This document shows positions 26,901 to 35,610 of a DNA stretch of 64,000 nucleotides, one piece after another. The position numbers and the translations under genes were made by a program. The notes beneath the pieces are model-generated. The model was not told where the DNA came from, made no database searches, and saw only the letters and a program-made list of their open reading frames with translations. Location of the stretch: assembly GCF_001586785.1 (NCBI RefSeq), contig NZ_LUFH02000007.1, forward strand, positions 1-64,000, read 5' to 3'. Positions within the stretch are counted from its first letter, which is position 1. Each line of letters opens with the position of its first letter. Source of the stretch: Sphaerospermopsis aphanizomenoides BCCUSP55 (GTDB taxonomy: Bacteria; Cyanobacteriota; Cyanobacteriia; Cyanobacteriales; Nostocaceae).

Positions 26901-29900
26901 AAAAAGGTTTTGAATGTGCGGTTAAATAGCACTAATATCACTGACAAAGCCCAAAAAGCATTTGCACAAGCTTTGGCAAATGATCATAAAATTAGTGCAA
27001 GTTCTCCTCAATTAGTACAACAAGTAGAACCAGTAGAACCTCAACCTGTGCTTGCAGAAACAACAATTACCTTACCCACAATTAAGGAAAAGTTAGAGGA
27101 AGATTTCAGTCATGCTATGTCTGTGAATAATGGTGTAAAAAATAGTAATAATAGTAACTTAGAAAAAGTAGAAATTCCCCTTCCTAATTACGACCGAGTT
27201 CTTGACAGCTTAGAACATTCCTTAGCAGAATTTACTCGTCAACAACGTGATGTCATGCACGTTCATGAACAGTCTTTGCAAAATCAAACCGAATACACAA
27301 AGACTTTTTACGAGTTGATGCAACAACAGTATGCCTTACTAGGAAATACAGAAGTCAATGAATATCAAGCACAAACACAACAACTAGCAATTTCCAGTTC
27401 TGAACGCAACATGATGCGGCTGCATGATCATCAAGCTGATACCCTCCGCATTCATGAAAAATATTTGGATTATCAGCAAGACTACGCTAACAACTACTTT
27501 CAATTACTGCAACAACACTATAATTTTTTGTCGGGTACTGATGACATTTATCTTCCTCTCAATCCTATAGAAAGAGAGAAAATTGTCACAACGTCTGTGA
27601 ATGAAAATAGTGCTAATATTTCCCATACCTTCCCAGGAGAAATCCTAGAAGAAAAGTTTATTTCTCCTCCCACACAAGAGGAAAAGAAACCGATAGAAGA
27701 AAACTCAAACACTATCACAGCAATACCTTCACTTCCCATTAATATTGATACCTCTAATCTCAGTGAAACTCTACTCAACATTGTCAGTGATAAAACAGGT
27801 TATCCAGTGGAAATGTTAGACCTGTCAATGGATATTGAGGCAGATTTGGGAATTGATTCTATCAAACGAGTAGAAATCTTAGGAGGACTGTTAGAACTTT
27901 ACCCAGATTTACCTAAACCCAACCCTGAAGAATTAGGTCAACTGCGGACACTAGGACAAATAGCAGAGTATATAAAAACTCTAGTTCCAGAGTTATTAAA
28001 TCAACAAGCACAGATTTCAGAAGCAACAACTTTTCCACCACAAATGTTAGTGGAAGTTCCTCACACAGTTGTTGAAAATGAACCACAGATTTTAGAATCT
28101 CAACCCCATATTTCTGACACAGAAAATCTTGTTACACCAAACGAATATGAGGTGAAAACTTCAGCAAAAAATGAACCAACAATAACAATACCAGCAGATT
28201 TGAGTAACATTCTCCTCACCATTGTTAGTGATAAAACCGGCTATCCAGTGGAAATGTTAGAACTATCAATGGATATTGAGGCAGATTTAGGAATTGATTC
28301 TATCAAACGGGTAGAAATATTAGGAGGATTGCTAGAACTTTACCCAGATTTACCTAAACCCAACCCTGAAGAATTAGCAGAATTAAGAACCTTGGGGCAA
28401 ATTGCTGATTATATGCAACATCAAGCTGAGGGTGTAACCAAGTTACTAACTCAAGCAAAGGAAGCAGTTCAATCAACAGAATTAAACCCCAGAATTCTTC
28501 GCAGTCCGGCAAAATTAAAATCACTTTACCCACCTGATGCGTTAGATTTCACGATTCCAGAAAACCATATCATATTAATTACTGATGATGGGACTTCCAC
28601 TACCGCAAAATTAGCTACAGCTTTGATAGAAAAAGGAGTAAAACCTGTAGTATTAAGCTTCCCAGCAATTCAATCAAATTTACCTGCGGAAGTTAAGCGG
28701 GTAAACTTAACTGATTGGAGTGAGGAGAATTTACAACAACAGTTAACCAACATTGTGGAAAATTTTGGTACTGTAGCTACTTTCATTCATTTAAACCCTG
28801 TATTCAGCAGTAGCAATGAAATCGAAAAATCCATTCTCCGTCACGTCTTTTTAATCGCTAAACATCTCAAGATATCACTGAATGAAGCAGCAACAAAAAC
28901 ACGCAGTTGTTTTCTTAGTGTCGCGCGTCTAGATGGTGAATTTGGGCTTGGTAACACAACTAAGTTTAGTCCTATTAGTGCTGGACTATTTGGAATAACC
29001 AAAAGTTTAAATCAAGAATGGGAAAATGTATTTTGTCGTTCCCTTGATTTAAGTCCTAATTTAGACCTAAAAACATCAGTCAAACACATACTGACAGAAA
29101 TTCATGATCCAAATTTACTGGTTACAGAAGTAGGATATAGCAGCCAAGGTAGATTTACTTTAGTTGCAGAACCTTCTATCCCCCCAACCCCCCTTACAAA
29201 GGGGGGCAATATTCCCCGCTTATTAAGGGGGGTAAGGGGGGATCAACCCACTAACATTGATACCAATTCTGTTTTTCTCGTCAGTGGAGGTGCAAAAGGA
29301 ATCACAGCCCAATGTGTGATTAAATTAGCCCAAAAATATCAATGTAAATTCATTCTTTTAGGTCGTTCTCGTAGAGAATCAGAACCAGTTTGGGCTGAGG
29401 GTTGCGAAAATGAAGCCGAATTGAAAAAACGGATTATGGAGGATTTTCAAGCCCAAGGGGAAAAACCAACACCAATCATGGTACAGAAAAAGTATCAAGA
29501 AATTTCCTCCCAGCGAGAAATTCAAAATACCCTCAAAGCTATTGCAGACGCAGGAGGAGAAGCAGAATATTTGAGTGTGGATGTTACCGAAAGCATTTTA
29601 TTAGCAGAAAAAATTGCACCTGTAGTAGAACGTTTAGGGACAATCACGGGAATTATTCACGGTGCTGGTAACTTGGCTGATAAACGGATTGAGAAAAAAA
29701 CAATTCAGGATTTTGAAACAGTTTATGCTGCCAAAGTTAAGGGTTTAGAAAATCTATTTAATTGTGTACCACCTAGCCAACTCAAACATTTAATTCTGTT
29801 TTCTTCAGTAGTTGGTTTTTATGGTAATGTGGGACAATCGGATTATGCAATGGCTAACGAAATACTCAATAAATCAGCCCATCTGTTCAAACACAATTAT

Positions 29901-30959
29901 CCTGATTGTCATGTAGTTGCTATTAACTGGGGTCCTTGGGAAAGTGGCATGGTATCACCAGAATTAAAGCAAGCCTTTGCAGAAAGAGGAATTGAAACTA
30001 TACCCATAGAAGTCGGCACACAAATGTTAGTTGATGAACTAACAAACTCCAGTCTAGAAAATGCACAAGTAGTAATTGGTAGCCCCTTAGTATATATTCC
30101 TCCTGCCCTAAACAGTGAATTAAAAAACTATCGCATCAAACGCCAATTAACATTAGAATCTAACCCATTTTTACACGACCATGTAATAGCAGGTCGTCCC
30201 GTTCTTCCTGCCACTTGTGGACTATTATGGATGGCTAATGTTTGCGAACAAATCCATCCCGGATTCAAAGCCTTTAGTTGTCACAACTTCAAAGTCTTAA
30301 AAGGAATTGTGTTTGATGAAAATTTAGCAAGTGAATACATTTTAGAAATCCAAGAACTTGCTAAAATTGAAAACAAAGAAATAGAATTAGCTGCTAAAAT
30401 TAGCAGTATCAACCCCGAAGGTAAAATCAGATATCATTTCAGTACAAATTTGATACTGAAGCGCCAAATTGACACTGCCCCCAACTATGAATTGCTAAAC
30501 TTAACTCAAGATGAGCAATTCCTAATAACCAATAAATCACTTTATCAAAACGGGGGAATTAGCCTATTTCATGGAACTACCTTCCAAGGCGTAACATCTG
30601 TCCTAAACGCCAGTCCTGGTAAACTCACAATCGAATGTAAATTACCACAACCCACAGCACAGCAACAGGGACAATTTCCAGTCCAAACATTCAATCCATA
30701 CATAGCAGATGTACAGATTCACGCCCTCTGGCTTTGGACTCAACATTTTCATCAAATAGGTTGCTTACCCGCAGAAATTCAAACCTTTGAACAATTTGCA
30801 CCTGTACCATTTGACGAAACATTTTATGTCACTTGTGAAGTCAAATCTAAAACAGAATCAAATGTAATTGCTGATGTCATTACCCACAATCGCCAAGGAC
30901 AAATTTATAACCGCATGATTGGCGCAAAAGGAACTATTTTACCCAAACCAATAGGATAG
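24000..30959 (+). CDS. PfaA/HglE-type polyketide synthase (KS-AT-ACP-ACP-KR-DH)
   Basis: 2319 aa. Order: N-terminal coiled helix; KS ~50-510 (Cys252, His387, His427); malonyl-type AT ~620-920 (Ser721 in GHSFGE, His825); a helical linker with two related ~45-residue segments (~1075-1180); twin ACPs with DSI serines at 1287 and 1434; KR ~1755-2010 (VSGGAKG, Tyr1949); and a hot-dog DH with HDHVIAGRPVLPA (His2061) to the end. This is the layout of the PUFA-synthase subunit PfaA and of HglE in heterocyst glycolipid synthesis. A 22-residue insert (1727-1748) before the KR comes from a palindromic repeat. An alternative start lies at Met35. First gene of the rightward cluster. Confidence 0.92.
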   Translation: MAASKLEAALAQLQLEVSNCEKALFTLIKGKSNMSGNTNLLNEINTQLRQTNVAIIGMASIFPQSRNLQEYWDNIIQKIDCITDVPPSRWSIEDYYDPDPKAPDKTYCKRGGFIPDIDFNPMEFGLPPNILEVTDISQLLGLVVAKEAMEDAGYSESRQFNRERTGVILGVAIGRQLAVPLGARLQYPVWEKVLKNSGLSDTDTQKVIEKLKSAYVQWEENAFPGMLANVISGRIANRLDLGGMNCVVDAACASSLGALKMAISELVEHRADMMITGGVDTDNSIFAYMCFSKTPAVSPGEKVRPFDADSDGMMLGEGVGMMVLKRLDDAVRDGDRIYAVIKGIGTSSDGKYKSIYAPHSEGQIKALRRAYENAGFSPETVGLIEAHGTGTMVGDPTEFISIKEVFSDNNCKQQHIALGTVKSQIGHTKAAAGAASLIKTALALHHKVLPPTINITKPHPKLNIENSPFYLNTETRPWISNQPRRAGVSAFGFGGTNYHVVLEEYERENYHSYRLHNTAKSILLFASTPEELLSRCENIQHQLTSTEKEIHYQQLIKESQLVEIPVNSARIGFVADSLTQTEEFLQISINQLRNKPKTESWEHPKGIYYRQKGIETTGKIVALFSGQGSQYLEMGREVVINFPDLRQTYIHMDNLLCEDGLKPLSEVVFPQPVFEPSQKQNQLEILQKTEYAQPAIGVFSAGLYKILQQAGFKADFVAGHSFGELTALWASGVLSEEDYFFLVKERGKAMATPAELDAGGMLAVKGEVSQVKELIKDFPQVAIANCNSQHQVVLAGKKAEITKVQDVLKAKGFSTFLLGVSAAFHTPLVAHAQKPFAQAIEKVTFNSAKIPVYTNLTGERYPNAALAMQKILKEHLLNQVLFQQEIENIYKAGGYCFVEFGPKNILTNLVKEILGDKPHIAVALNANSTKNSDLGLREAVIQLRVAGVALQNIDPYQIETKIPAVNHKKVLNVRLNSTNITDKAQKAFAQALANDHKISASSPQLVQQVEPVEPQPVLAETTITLPTIKEKLEEDFSHAMSVNNGVKNSNNSNLEKVEIPLPNYDRVLDSLEHSLAEFTRQQRDVMHVHEQSLQNQTEYTKTFYELMQQQYALLGNTEVNEYQAQTQQLAISSSERNMMRLHDHQADTLRIHEKYLDYQQDYANNYFQLLQQHYNFLSGTDDIYLPLNPIEREKIVTTSVNENSANISHTFPGEILEEKFISPPTQEEKKPIEENSNTITAIPSLPINIDTSNLSETLLNIVSDKTGYPVEMLDLSMDIEADLGIDSIKRVEILGGLLELYPDLPKPNPEELGQLRTLGQIAEYIKTLVPELLNQQAQISEATTFPPQMLVEVPHTVVENEPQILESQPHISDTENLVTPNEYEVKTSAKNEPTITIPADLSNILLTIVSDKTGYPVEMLELSMDIEADLGIDSIKRVEILGGLLELYPDLPKPNPEELAELRTLGQIADYMQHQAEGVTKLLTQAKEAVQSTELNPRILRSPAKLKSLYPPDALDFTIPENHIILITDDGTSTTAKLATALIEKGVKPVVLSFPAIQSNLPAEVKRVNLTDWSEENLQQQLTNIVENFGTVATFIHLNPVFSSSNEIEKSILRHVFLIAKHLKISLNEAATKTRSCFLSVARLDGEFGLGNTTKFSPISAGLFGITKSLNQEWENVFCRSLDLSPNLDLKTSVKHILTEIHDPNLLVTEVGYSSQGRFTLVAEPSIPPTPLTKGGNIPRLLRGVRGDQPTNIDTNSVFLVSGGAKGITAQCVIKLAQKYQCKFILLGRSRRESEPVWAEGCENEAELKKRIMEDFQAQGEKPTPIMVQKKYQEISSQREIQNTLKAIADAGGEAEYLSVDVTESILLAEKIAPVVERLGTITGIIHGAGNLADKRIEKKTIQDFETVYAAKVKGLENLFNCVPPSQLKHLILFSSVVGFYGNVGQSDYAMANEILNKSAHLFKHNYPDCHVVAINWGPWESGMVSPELKQAFAERGIETIPIEVGTQMLVDELTNSSLENAQVVIGSPLVYIPPALNSELKNYRIKRQLTLESNPFLHDHVIAGRPVLPATCGLLWMANVCEQIHPGFKAFSCHNFKVLKGIVFDENLASEYILEIQELAKIENKEIELAAKISSINPEGKIRYHFSTNLILKRQIDTAPNYELLNLTQDEQFLITNKSLYQNGGISLFHGTTFQGVTSVLNASPGKLTIECKLPQPTAQQQGQFPVQTFNPYIADVQIHALWLWTQHFHQIGCLPAEIQTFEQFAPVPFDETFYVTCEVKSKTESNVIADVITHNRQGQIYNRMIGAKGTILPKPIG
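29178..29243. repeat. Palindromic repeat inserted in frame in the PKS
   Basis: 66 bases starting atccccccaacccccc and ending taaggggggtaaggggggat; the two ends are near reverse complements. The length is exactly 22 codons. It encodes IPPTPLTKGGNIP...RGD between the second ACP and the KR. A related ggggggata / tatccccct motif occurs near 13545-13570. Confidence 0.85.
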
Positions 30960-31075
30960 ATATCTCACGCAGAAACGCAGAGACACAGAGATAAAAAGAT
31001 TGACCAAAATATCAAAACTAATAACAACGTACATCTCTTCAATCTCTTTGCGGCTTTGCGACTCTGCGTGATATT
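30960..31075. repeat. Inverted-repeat element between PKS and PfaB-like gene
   Basis: The spacer begins atatctcacgcagaaacgcag and ends ctctgcgtgatat; the ends are imperfect reverse complements. This is a dispersed cyanobacterial repeat type, and it fills nearly the whole 146-base gap. It could fold in the transcript and affect coupling of the two genes. Confidence 0.65.
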
Positions 31076-31105
31076 TACTTTTAATTTAAACAATGGAGAA
31101 TAATC

Positions 31106-33859
31106 ATGAACAAGTTTGCCAAAATGGCTGTTCTAGGACTAAATTGCATTGTCAACAGCTATCAAGACTTAGATACATTTGAACGTAGTATTTACGAAGG
31201 TAAACAGAACTTTTTATCTCTTCCCCATAGCCACACAAGTTTATTACCAATTCCTACCGCAGAACTTCAACAATTACTACCTCAACAACAATTAATGTTA
31301 AAGGTAGCTAATAATGCTCTCCAAAATGCTAAATTACATCCAGAGACAAAAATAGCCGTGATTATGGTGAGTGAATCCCAAAATCACAAACCGAATAAAT
31401 TGGCAAGTTATATTTCTCGTCTATGGGATGCAACCAGTCCGGCTTTCGGTGAAGAAAAGTCTGTTTTTTCAGCCTTGAATTTAGCGCAGAAACTATTAAC
31501 AAATAAACAGGTGGACGCTGTATTAATTGCAGCAATGGATTTCGCAACAGAAAAAAATCAAGTTCCCAATGTACATACCCTCAGTTACGACCAAAACGCC
31601 AATGATATTCTAGTAGGAGACGGTGCAGCGGCTATAGTATTGCAACTTGATGAAACAATCAAAGAAAATCATTGCATCTATGCAGTAATTGATGCTTTAA
31701 GTGTGGTGCAACATTCACCCCATCAACCAGATGCAGTCACTCAAGCTTGTAAAACAGCATTTGAACTTGCAAATATTCAAGCCAAAGATATTGGCTATTT
31801 GGAAGTTGATGCTAGTGGAATTCCTCAACAAGATGAAGCAGAAATTCAAGGTTTAATCACAGCTTATAAAACTGAAAATGCAAATCTCAGTTGTGCTATC
31901 GGTAGCGTCAAAGCTAATATTGGTAATACTCGCGCTGCATCAGGAATTATTAGTTTAATTAAAACAGCACTTTGTCTCTATCATCGCTACATTCCCGCAG
32001 TTCCCCAATGGACTGATGTCAAAAAACCAGATATTTGGGGTGGTAGTCCTTTTTATGTAGCGACAGAATCTAAACCTTGGTTCTTAGAATCAGGTGTCAA
32101 CAAAAGAATAGCTGCTATTAATAGTATGGACATAGATGGCAGTTATGCACATTTGATTTTATCAGAAGCAACAAATCAAATAGAACGCAGTAGCAAATAT
32201 TTAGAGCAAATGCCTTATTATTTATTTGCCCTTGCTGCGGAAAATCGTGCTTCTTTAATCAACCAAATTACTGCACTGCAAAAAAGTCTGCAAAATACAC
32301 CTTCACTATCTCAACTTGCTAACCAAACATTCACAGAATTTCAAAAACATCAAAATGCAAATTATACCTTAGTAATTTTAGCACGTAATCAACAAGAATT
32401 AACACGAGAAATAGAGCGAGCAATTCCAGGTGTTAATACTGCCTTTGAGACGGGAAAAGACTGGCAAACTCCCAGTGGTAGCTATTTTACTGCTAAACCA
32501 CAAGGTAAAAAAGGTAAAGTTGCTTTTGTTTATCCTGGTTCTTTTACTTCTTATATTGGACTAGGAAGAAATCTCTTTCGACTATTTCCGAAAATTTATG
32601 ATGACCCAGTAATCAGCAATGTTTATGAACGAGTTGCGAATATCGAAAAACTAATTTATCCCCGCAGTATAACTAAATTAACTAAAAGACAACTAGAAAG
32701 CATAGAACAGAAATTAATAGATGATCCAGTATCCATGCTGGAATCAGAAGTTGGCTTTGCTGGACTAATGACCGCAATTCTCAAAAATTATTTCCAAATT
32801 CACTCCCAATGTGTTTTTGGTTATAGTCTTGGTGAAACTAGCATGATGTTAGCTCAAGGTATCTGGACTAGCTTTAAAGATACTAGCGATTACTTAAACT
32901 CATCTCCTCTATTTAGAACTCAATTGTCAGGCCCTAAAAATGCAGTTCGTCAAGCTTGGGGAATGCCTTTAGATGGTGATAATCAAGAATTTTGGAGTAA
33001 CTATATCCTCATTTGTCCAGTCTCTCAAGTTAAAGAAGCAATTAAACATGAAAACCGGGTTTATATCCCTTTGATTAATACACCAGAAGAAGTTGTGATT
33101 GCGGGAGAAACACAAGCTTGTCAACGAGTAATTCAACAACTGAATTGTGATGCTTTTCCCACATCCATCAATCATGTAATTCATTGTGAACCAATGCACT
33201 CAGAGTACGACGAACTCGTAAAAGTTAACACTTTACCTATCAAAAATATCCCCAATTCAATTTTTTATTCTGCTGCTAACTACGAACCAATTACTCTCAA
33301 TACTCATACTATAGGTAACAACATTGCTAAATGCCTATGCCAACAACTTGATTTTCCTCGCTTAATTAATCGTGTCTACAAAGATAACATCAGAGTATTT
33401 ATTGAAGTAGGAGTTGGTAGTAATTGTTCTCGATGGATTAGTTCCACTCTGAAAGAAAAAGAACACATTGCCGTATCTATTAATAGAAGAGGAGTAGATG
33501 ATCATACTTCAATTATCAGAGCTTTAGCTAAACTACTTAGCCATCAAGTTGCATTAGATTTATCACCCTTGTATACCTCCTCACAAAGCCAATTAAAAAT
33601 TAACATCCCTCACAAAAATCAACCCTTAATTGCTCCAGAAAACTCCACAGTTGAACAACCAGAGAAAATCTTCAAATCTCTTTCTACCCTTCCACCTAAT
33701 TCCTACCATCCAAAATTGATAGATAATCATGCACTCATGACCAAATCTCACACCTTTTTATTAAAATCTCGCCAACAATCACTGCAACAAATCAACCTCC
33801 TCATCCAAAAACAAATCGACTCCTACAAAAAAATATTTGAAAACCAAAAAACAAAATAA
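31106..33859 (+). CDS. PfaB-like protein: degenerate KS plus acyltransferase
   Basis: 917 aa. The N-terminal ~430 residues follow a ketosynthase fold (GDGAAAIVLQL, SVKANIGNTRAASGIISLIKTAL, SPFYVATESKPW). The active-site Cys and both His are not in place: EVDASG stands where EAHGTG is usual, and GNTRAASG where GHTKAAAG is usual. Residues ~465-780 form an AT domain (AFVYPGSF; Ser574 in GYSLGE). This matches PfaB, the acyltransferase subunit of PUFA synthases. A basic, Gln-rich tail follows. Second gene of the cluster. The dead KS part is presumably structural. Confidence 0.88.
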   Translation: MNKFAKMAVLGLNCIVNSYQDLDTFERSIYEGKQNFLSLPHSHTSLLPIPTAELQQLLPQQQLMLKVANNALQNAKLHPETKIAVIMVSESQNHKPNKLASYISRLWDATSPAFGEEKSVFSALNLAQKLLTNKQVDAVLIAAMDFATEKNQVPNVHTLSYDQNANDILVGDGAAAIVLQLDETIKENHCIYAVIDALSVVQHSPHQPDAVTQACKTAFELANIQAKDIGYLEVDASGIPQQDEAEIQGLITAYKTENANLSCAIGSVKANIGNTRAASGIISLIKTALCLYHRYIPAVPQWTDVKKPDIWGGSPFYVATESKPWFLESGVNKRIAAINSMDIDGSYAHLILSEATNQIERSSKYLEQMPYYLFALAAENRASLINQITALQKSLQNTPSLSQLANQTFTEFQKHQNANYTLVILARNQQELTREIERAIPGVNTAFETGKDWQTPSGSYFTAKPQGKKGKVAFVYPGSFTSYIGLGRNLFRLFPKIYDDPVISNVYERVANIEKLIYPRSITKLTKRQLESIEQKLIDDPVSMLESEVGFAGLMTAILKNYFQIHSQCVFGYSLGETSMMLAQGIWTSFKDTSDYLNSSPLFRTQLSGPKNAVRQAWGMPLDGDNQEFWSNYILICPVSQVKEAIKHENRVYIPLINTPEEVVIAGETQACQRVIQQLNCDAFPTSINHVIHCEPMHSEYDELVKVNTLPIKNIPNSIFYSAANYEPITLNTHTIGNNIAKCLCQQLDFPRLINRVYKDNIRVFIEVGVGSNCSRWISSTLKEKEHIAVSINRRGVDDHTSIIRALAKLLSHQVALDLSPLYTSSQSQLKINIPHKNQPLIAPENSTVEQPEKIFKSLSTLPPNSYHPKLIDNHALMTKSHTFLLKSRQQSLQQINLLIQKQIDSYKKIFENQKTK

Positions 33860-33958
33860 TCAACCTTGATTCTCCTCTGTAACTGGAGCGCCTCTGCGTG
33901 AGACAAATATATAGTGCTAACAATACCCCAAAAAACAAAAAATTAGAGATTAACTAAA

Positions 33959-35608
33959 ATGTTAAATACAGAAAATATCTTGAATAATGAACTCCAATTT
34001 TCTCCCACATTCTCTAATCAAATCCAACATTGGCACGGCGACATAAACAGTGTTGCTTTTGATGCCGAAACAATTAAATTCAAACTGAGGCACTTAGCAA
34101 AACCCTGTTATATAGTAAGAAAAGAAAACCAAATTGGCATTACTAATGAAGGTAATTTATCTCACATCAATAATGGTAAAACAGACCAATTAGAACTGCT
34201 AATTTCTGTTCCAACTATATCAATTCAACAACTAGGTGATCACAATTTTCTAGATTTTTATGGTGTTAAATATCCATATATGACTGGTGCAATGGCTCAG
34301 GGAATTGCTTCAGAAGAAATGGTGATTGCACTGGGAAAAGCCAGAATTTTAAGTTCTTTTGGTGCAGGAGGTTTATCTCCAGCCCGTGTTGAAGCAGCCA
34401 TTAACAAAATTCAACAAGCTTTACAACAAAAACCTTATGCTTTTAACTTACTCCATAGTCCCAGTGAACCAGCAATTGAACGACGTAGCATTGATTTGTA
34501 TCTTAAATATCAAGTCAGAATTGTGGAAGCTTCCGCTTTCTTAGATTTAACTGACAATATTGTTTACTATCGAGCCGCTGGACTAAGTTTAAATTCTGCT
34601 AATCAAATCGACATTAAAAACAAAGTCATTGCCAAAGTTTCCCGCCGCGAAGTTGCTACTAAATTTCTTCAACCTGCACCTACAAAAATTCTCAAACAAT
34701 TAGTTCAACAAGGTTTAATTAGTGAATTACAAGCCACCATTGCTGAAAAAATTCCTATGGCTGATGATATCACCGTAGAAGCAGATTCTGGAGGTCATAC
34801 AGATAATCGTCCTTTGATTTGTTTATTACCTTCCATTTTAGAATTACGAGACGAAATTCAGCATCAATACAGCTATAAAACCCCGGTCAGAATTGGTGTA
34901 GCTGGCGGAATTTCTACACCAAAATCAGCCTTAGCTGCGTTTATGATGGGTGCGGCTTATGTTGTCACAGGTTCTATCAATCAATCCTGTATTGAAGCCG
35001 GAACTTCTGAACACACCAAAGAATTATTAGCGCAAGCAGAAATGGCTGATGTGATGATGGCTCCCGCAGCCGATATGTTTGAAATGGGTGTAAAATTGCA
35101 AGTTCTCAAACGTGGGACTCTCTTTCCTCTCCGCGCTCAAAAACTCTATGAATTATACAAAAACTACAACTCAATTGAAGAAATTCCCCCCACAGAAAGA
35201 GAGAAATTAGAAAAGCAAATTTTGAAAAAACCTGTGCAGGAAGTTTGGCAAGAAACAGTTAATTATTTATCCCAACGTAACCCAGAAAAATTAGCTAAAT
35301 CTGCTAGTAATCCTAAACTAAAAATGGCTTTAATTTTTCGTTGGTATTTAGGATTATCTTCCCGTTGGTCTAACACTGGTGAAAAAGGTAGAGAAATTGA
35401 TTATCAAATCTGGTGTGGTCCAGCAATGGGTAGTTTTAATGATTGGGTAAAAGATTCATATTTATCAGAGCCAAAAAATCGCCAAGTTGTAGAAATTGCT
35501 GACCACATTATGGTAGGAGCAGCATATTTACACCGAATTCAAAGTTTAAAAACTCAAGGCTTACAAATTCCTAGTCAATACAGTCAATATCATCCCTCCA
35601 GATTATAA
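33959..35608 (+). CDS. PfaD-like FMN-dependent enoyl reductase
   Basis: 549 aa. The TIM-barrel of the nitronate monooxygenase-like family is evident: PYMTGAMAQGIAS, SSFGAGGLSP, EADSGGHTDNRP (a His-containing active-site loop) and the FMN/phosphate region GVAGGISTPKSALAAFMMGAAYVVTGS. The C-terminal ~170 residues (AEMADVMMAPAADMFEMG, RWYLGLSSRWSNTG, WCGPAMGSFNDWV) are specific to PfaD, the trans-acting enoyl reductase of PUFA-type synthases and its cyanobacterial relatives. It sits 99 bases after the PfaB-like gene and two bases before the next start, indicating an operon. Confidence 0.92.
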   Translation: MLNTENILNNELQFSPTFSNQIQHWHGDINSVAFDAETIKFKLRHLAKPCYIVRKENQIGITNEGNLSHINNGKTDQLELLISVPTISIQQLGDHNFLDFYGVKYPYMTGAMAQGIASEEMVIALGKARILSSFGAGGLSPARVEAAINKIQQALQQKPYAFNLLHSPSEPAIERRSIDLYLKYQVRIVEASAFLDLTDNIVYYRAAGLSLNSANQIDIKNKVIAKVSRREVATKFLQPAPTKILKQLVQQGLISELQATIAEKIPMADDITVEADSGGHTDNRPLICLLPSILELRDEIQHQYSYKTPVRIGVAGGISTPKSALAAFMMGAAYVVTGSINQSCIEAGTSEHTKELLAQAEMADVMMAPAADMFEMGVKLQVLKRGTLFPLRAQKLYELYKNYNSIEEIPPTEREKLEKQILKKPVQEVWQETVNYLSQRNPEKLAKSASNPKLKMALIFRWYLGLSSRWSNTGEKGREIDYQIWCGPAMGSFNDWVKDSYLSEPKNRQVVEIADHIMVGAAYLHRIQSLKTQGLQIPSQYSQYHPSRL

Positions 35609-35610
35609 AG

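Noticed and set aside
27548-27781. 77-aa minus-strand frame inside the PKS
   Set aside because: Shadow of the PKS coding frame with no independent signal.
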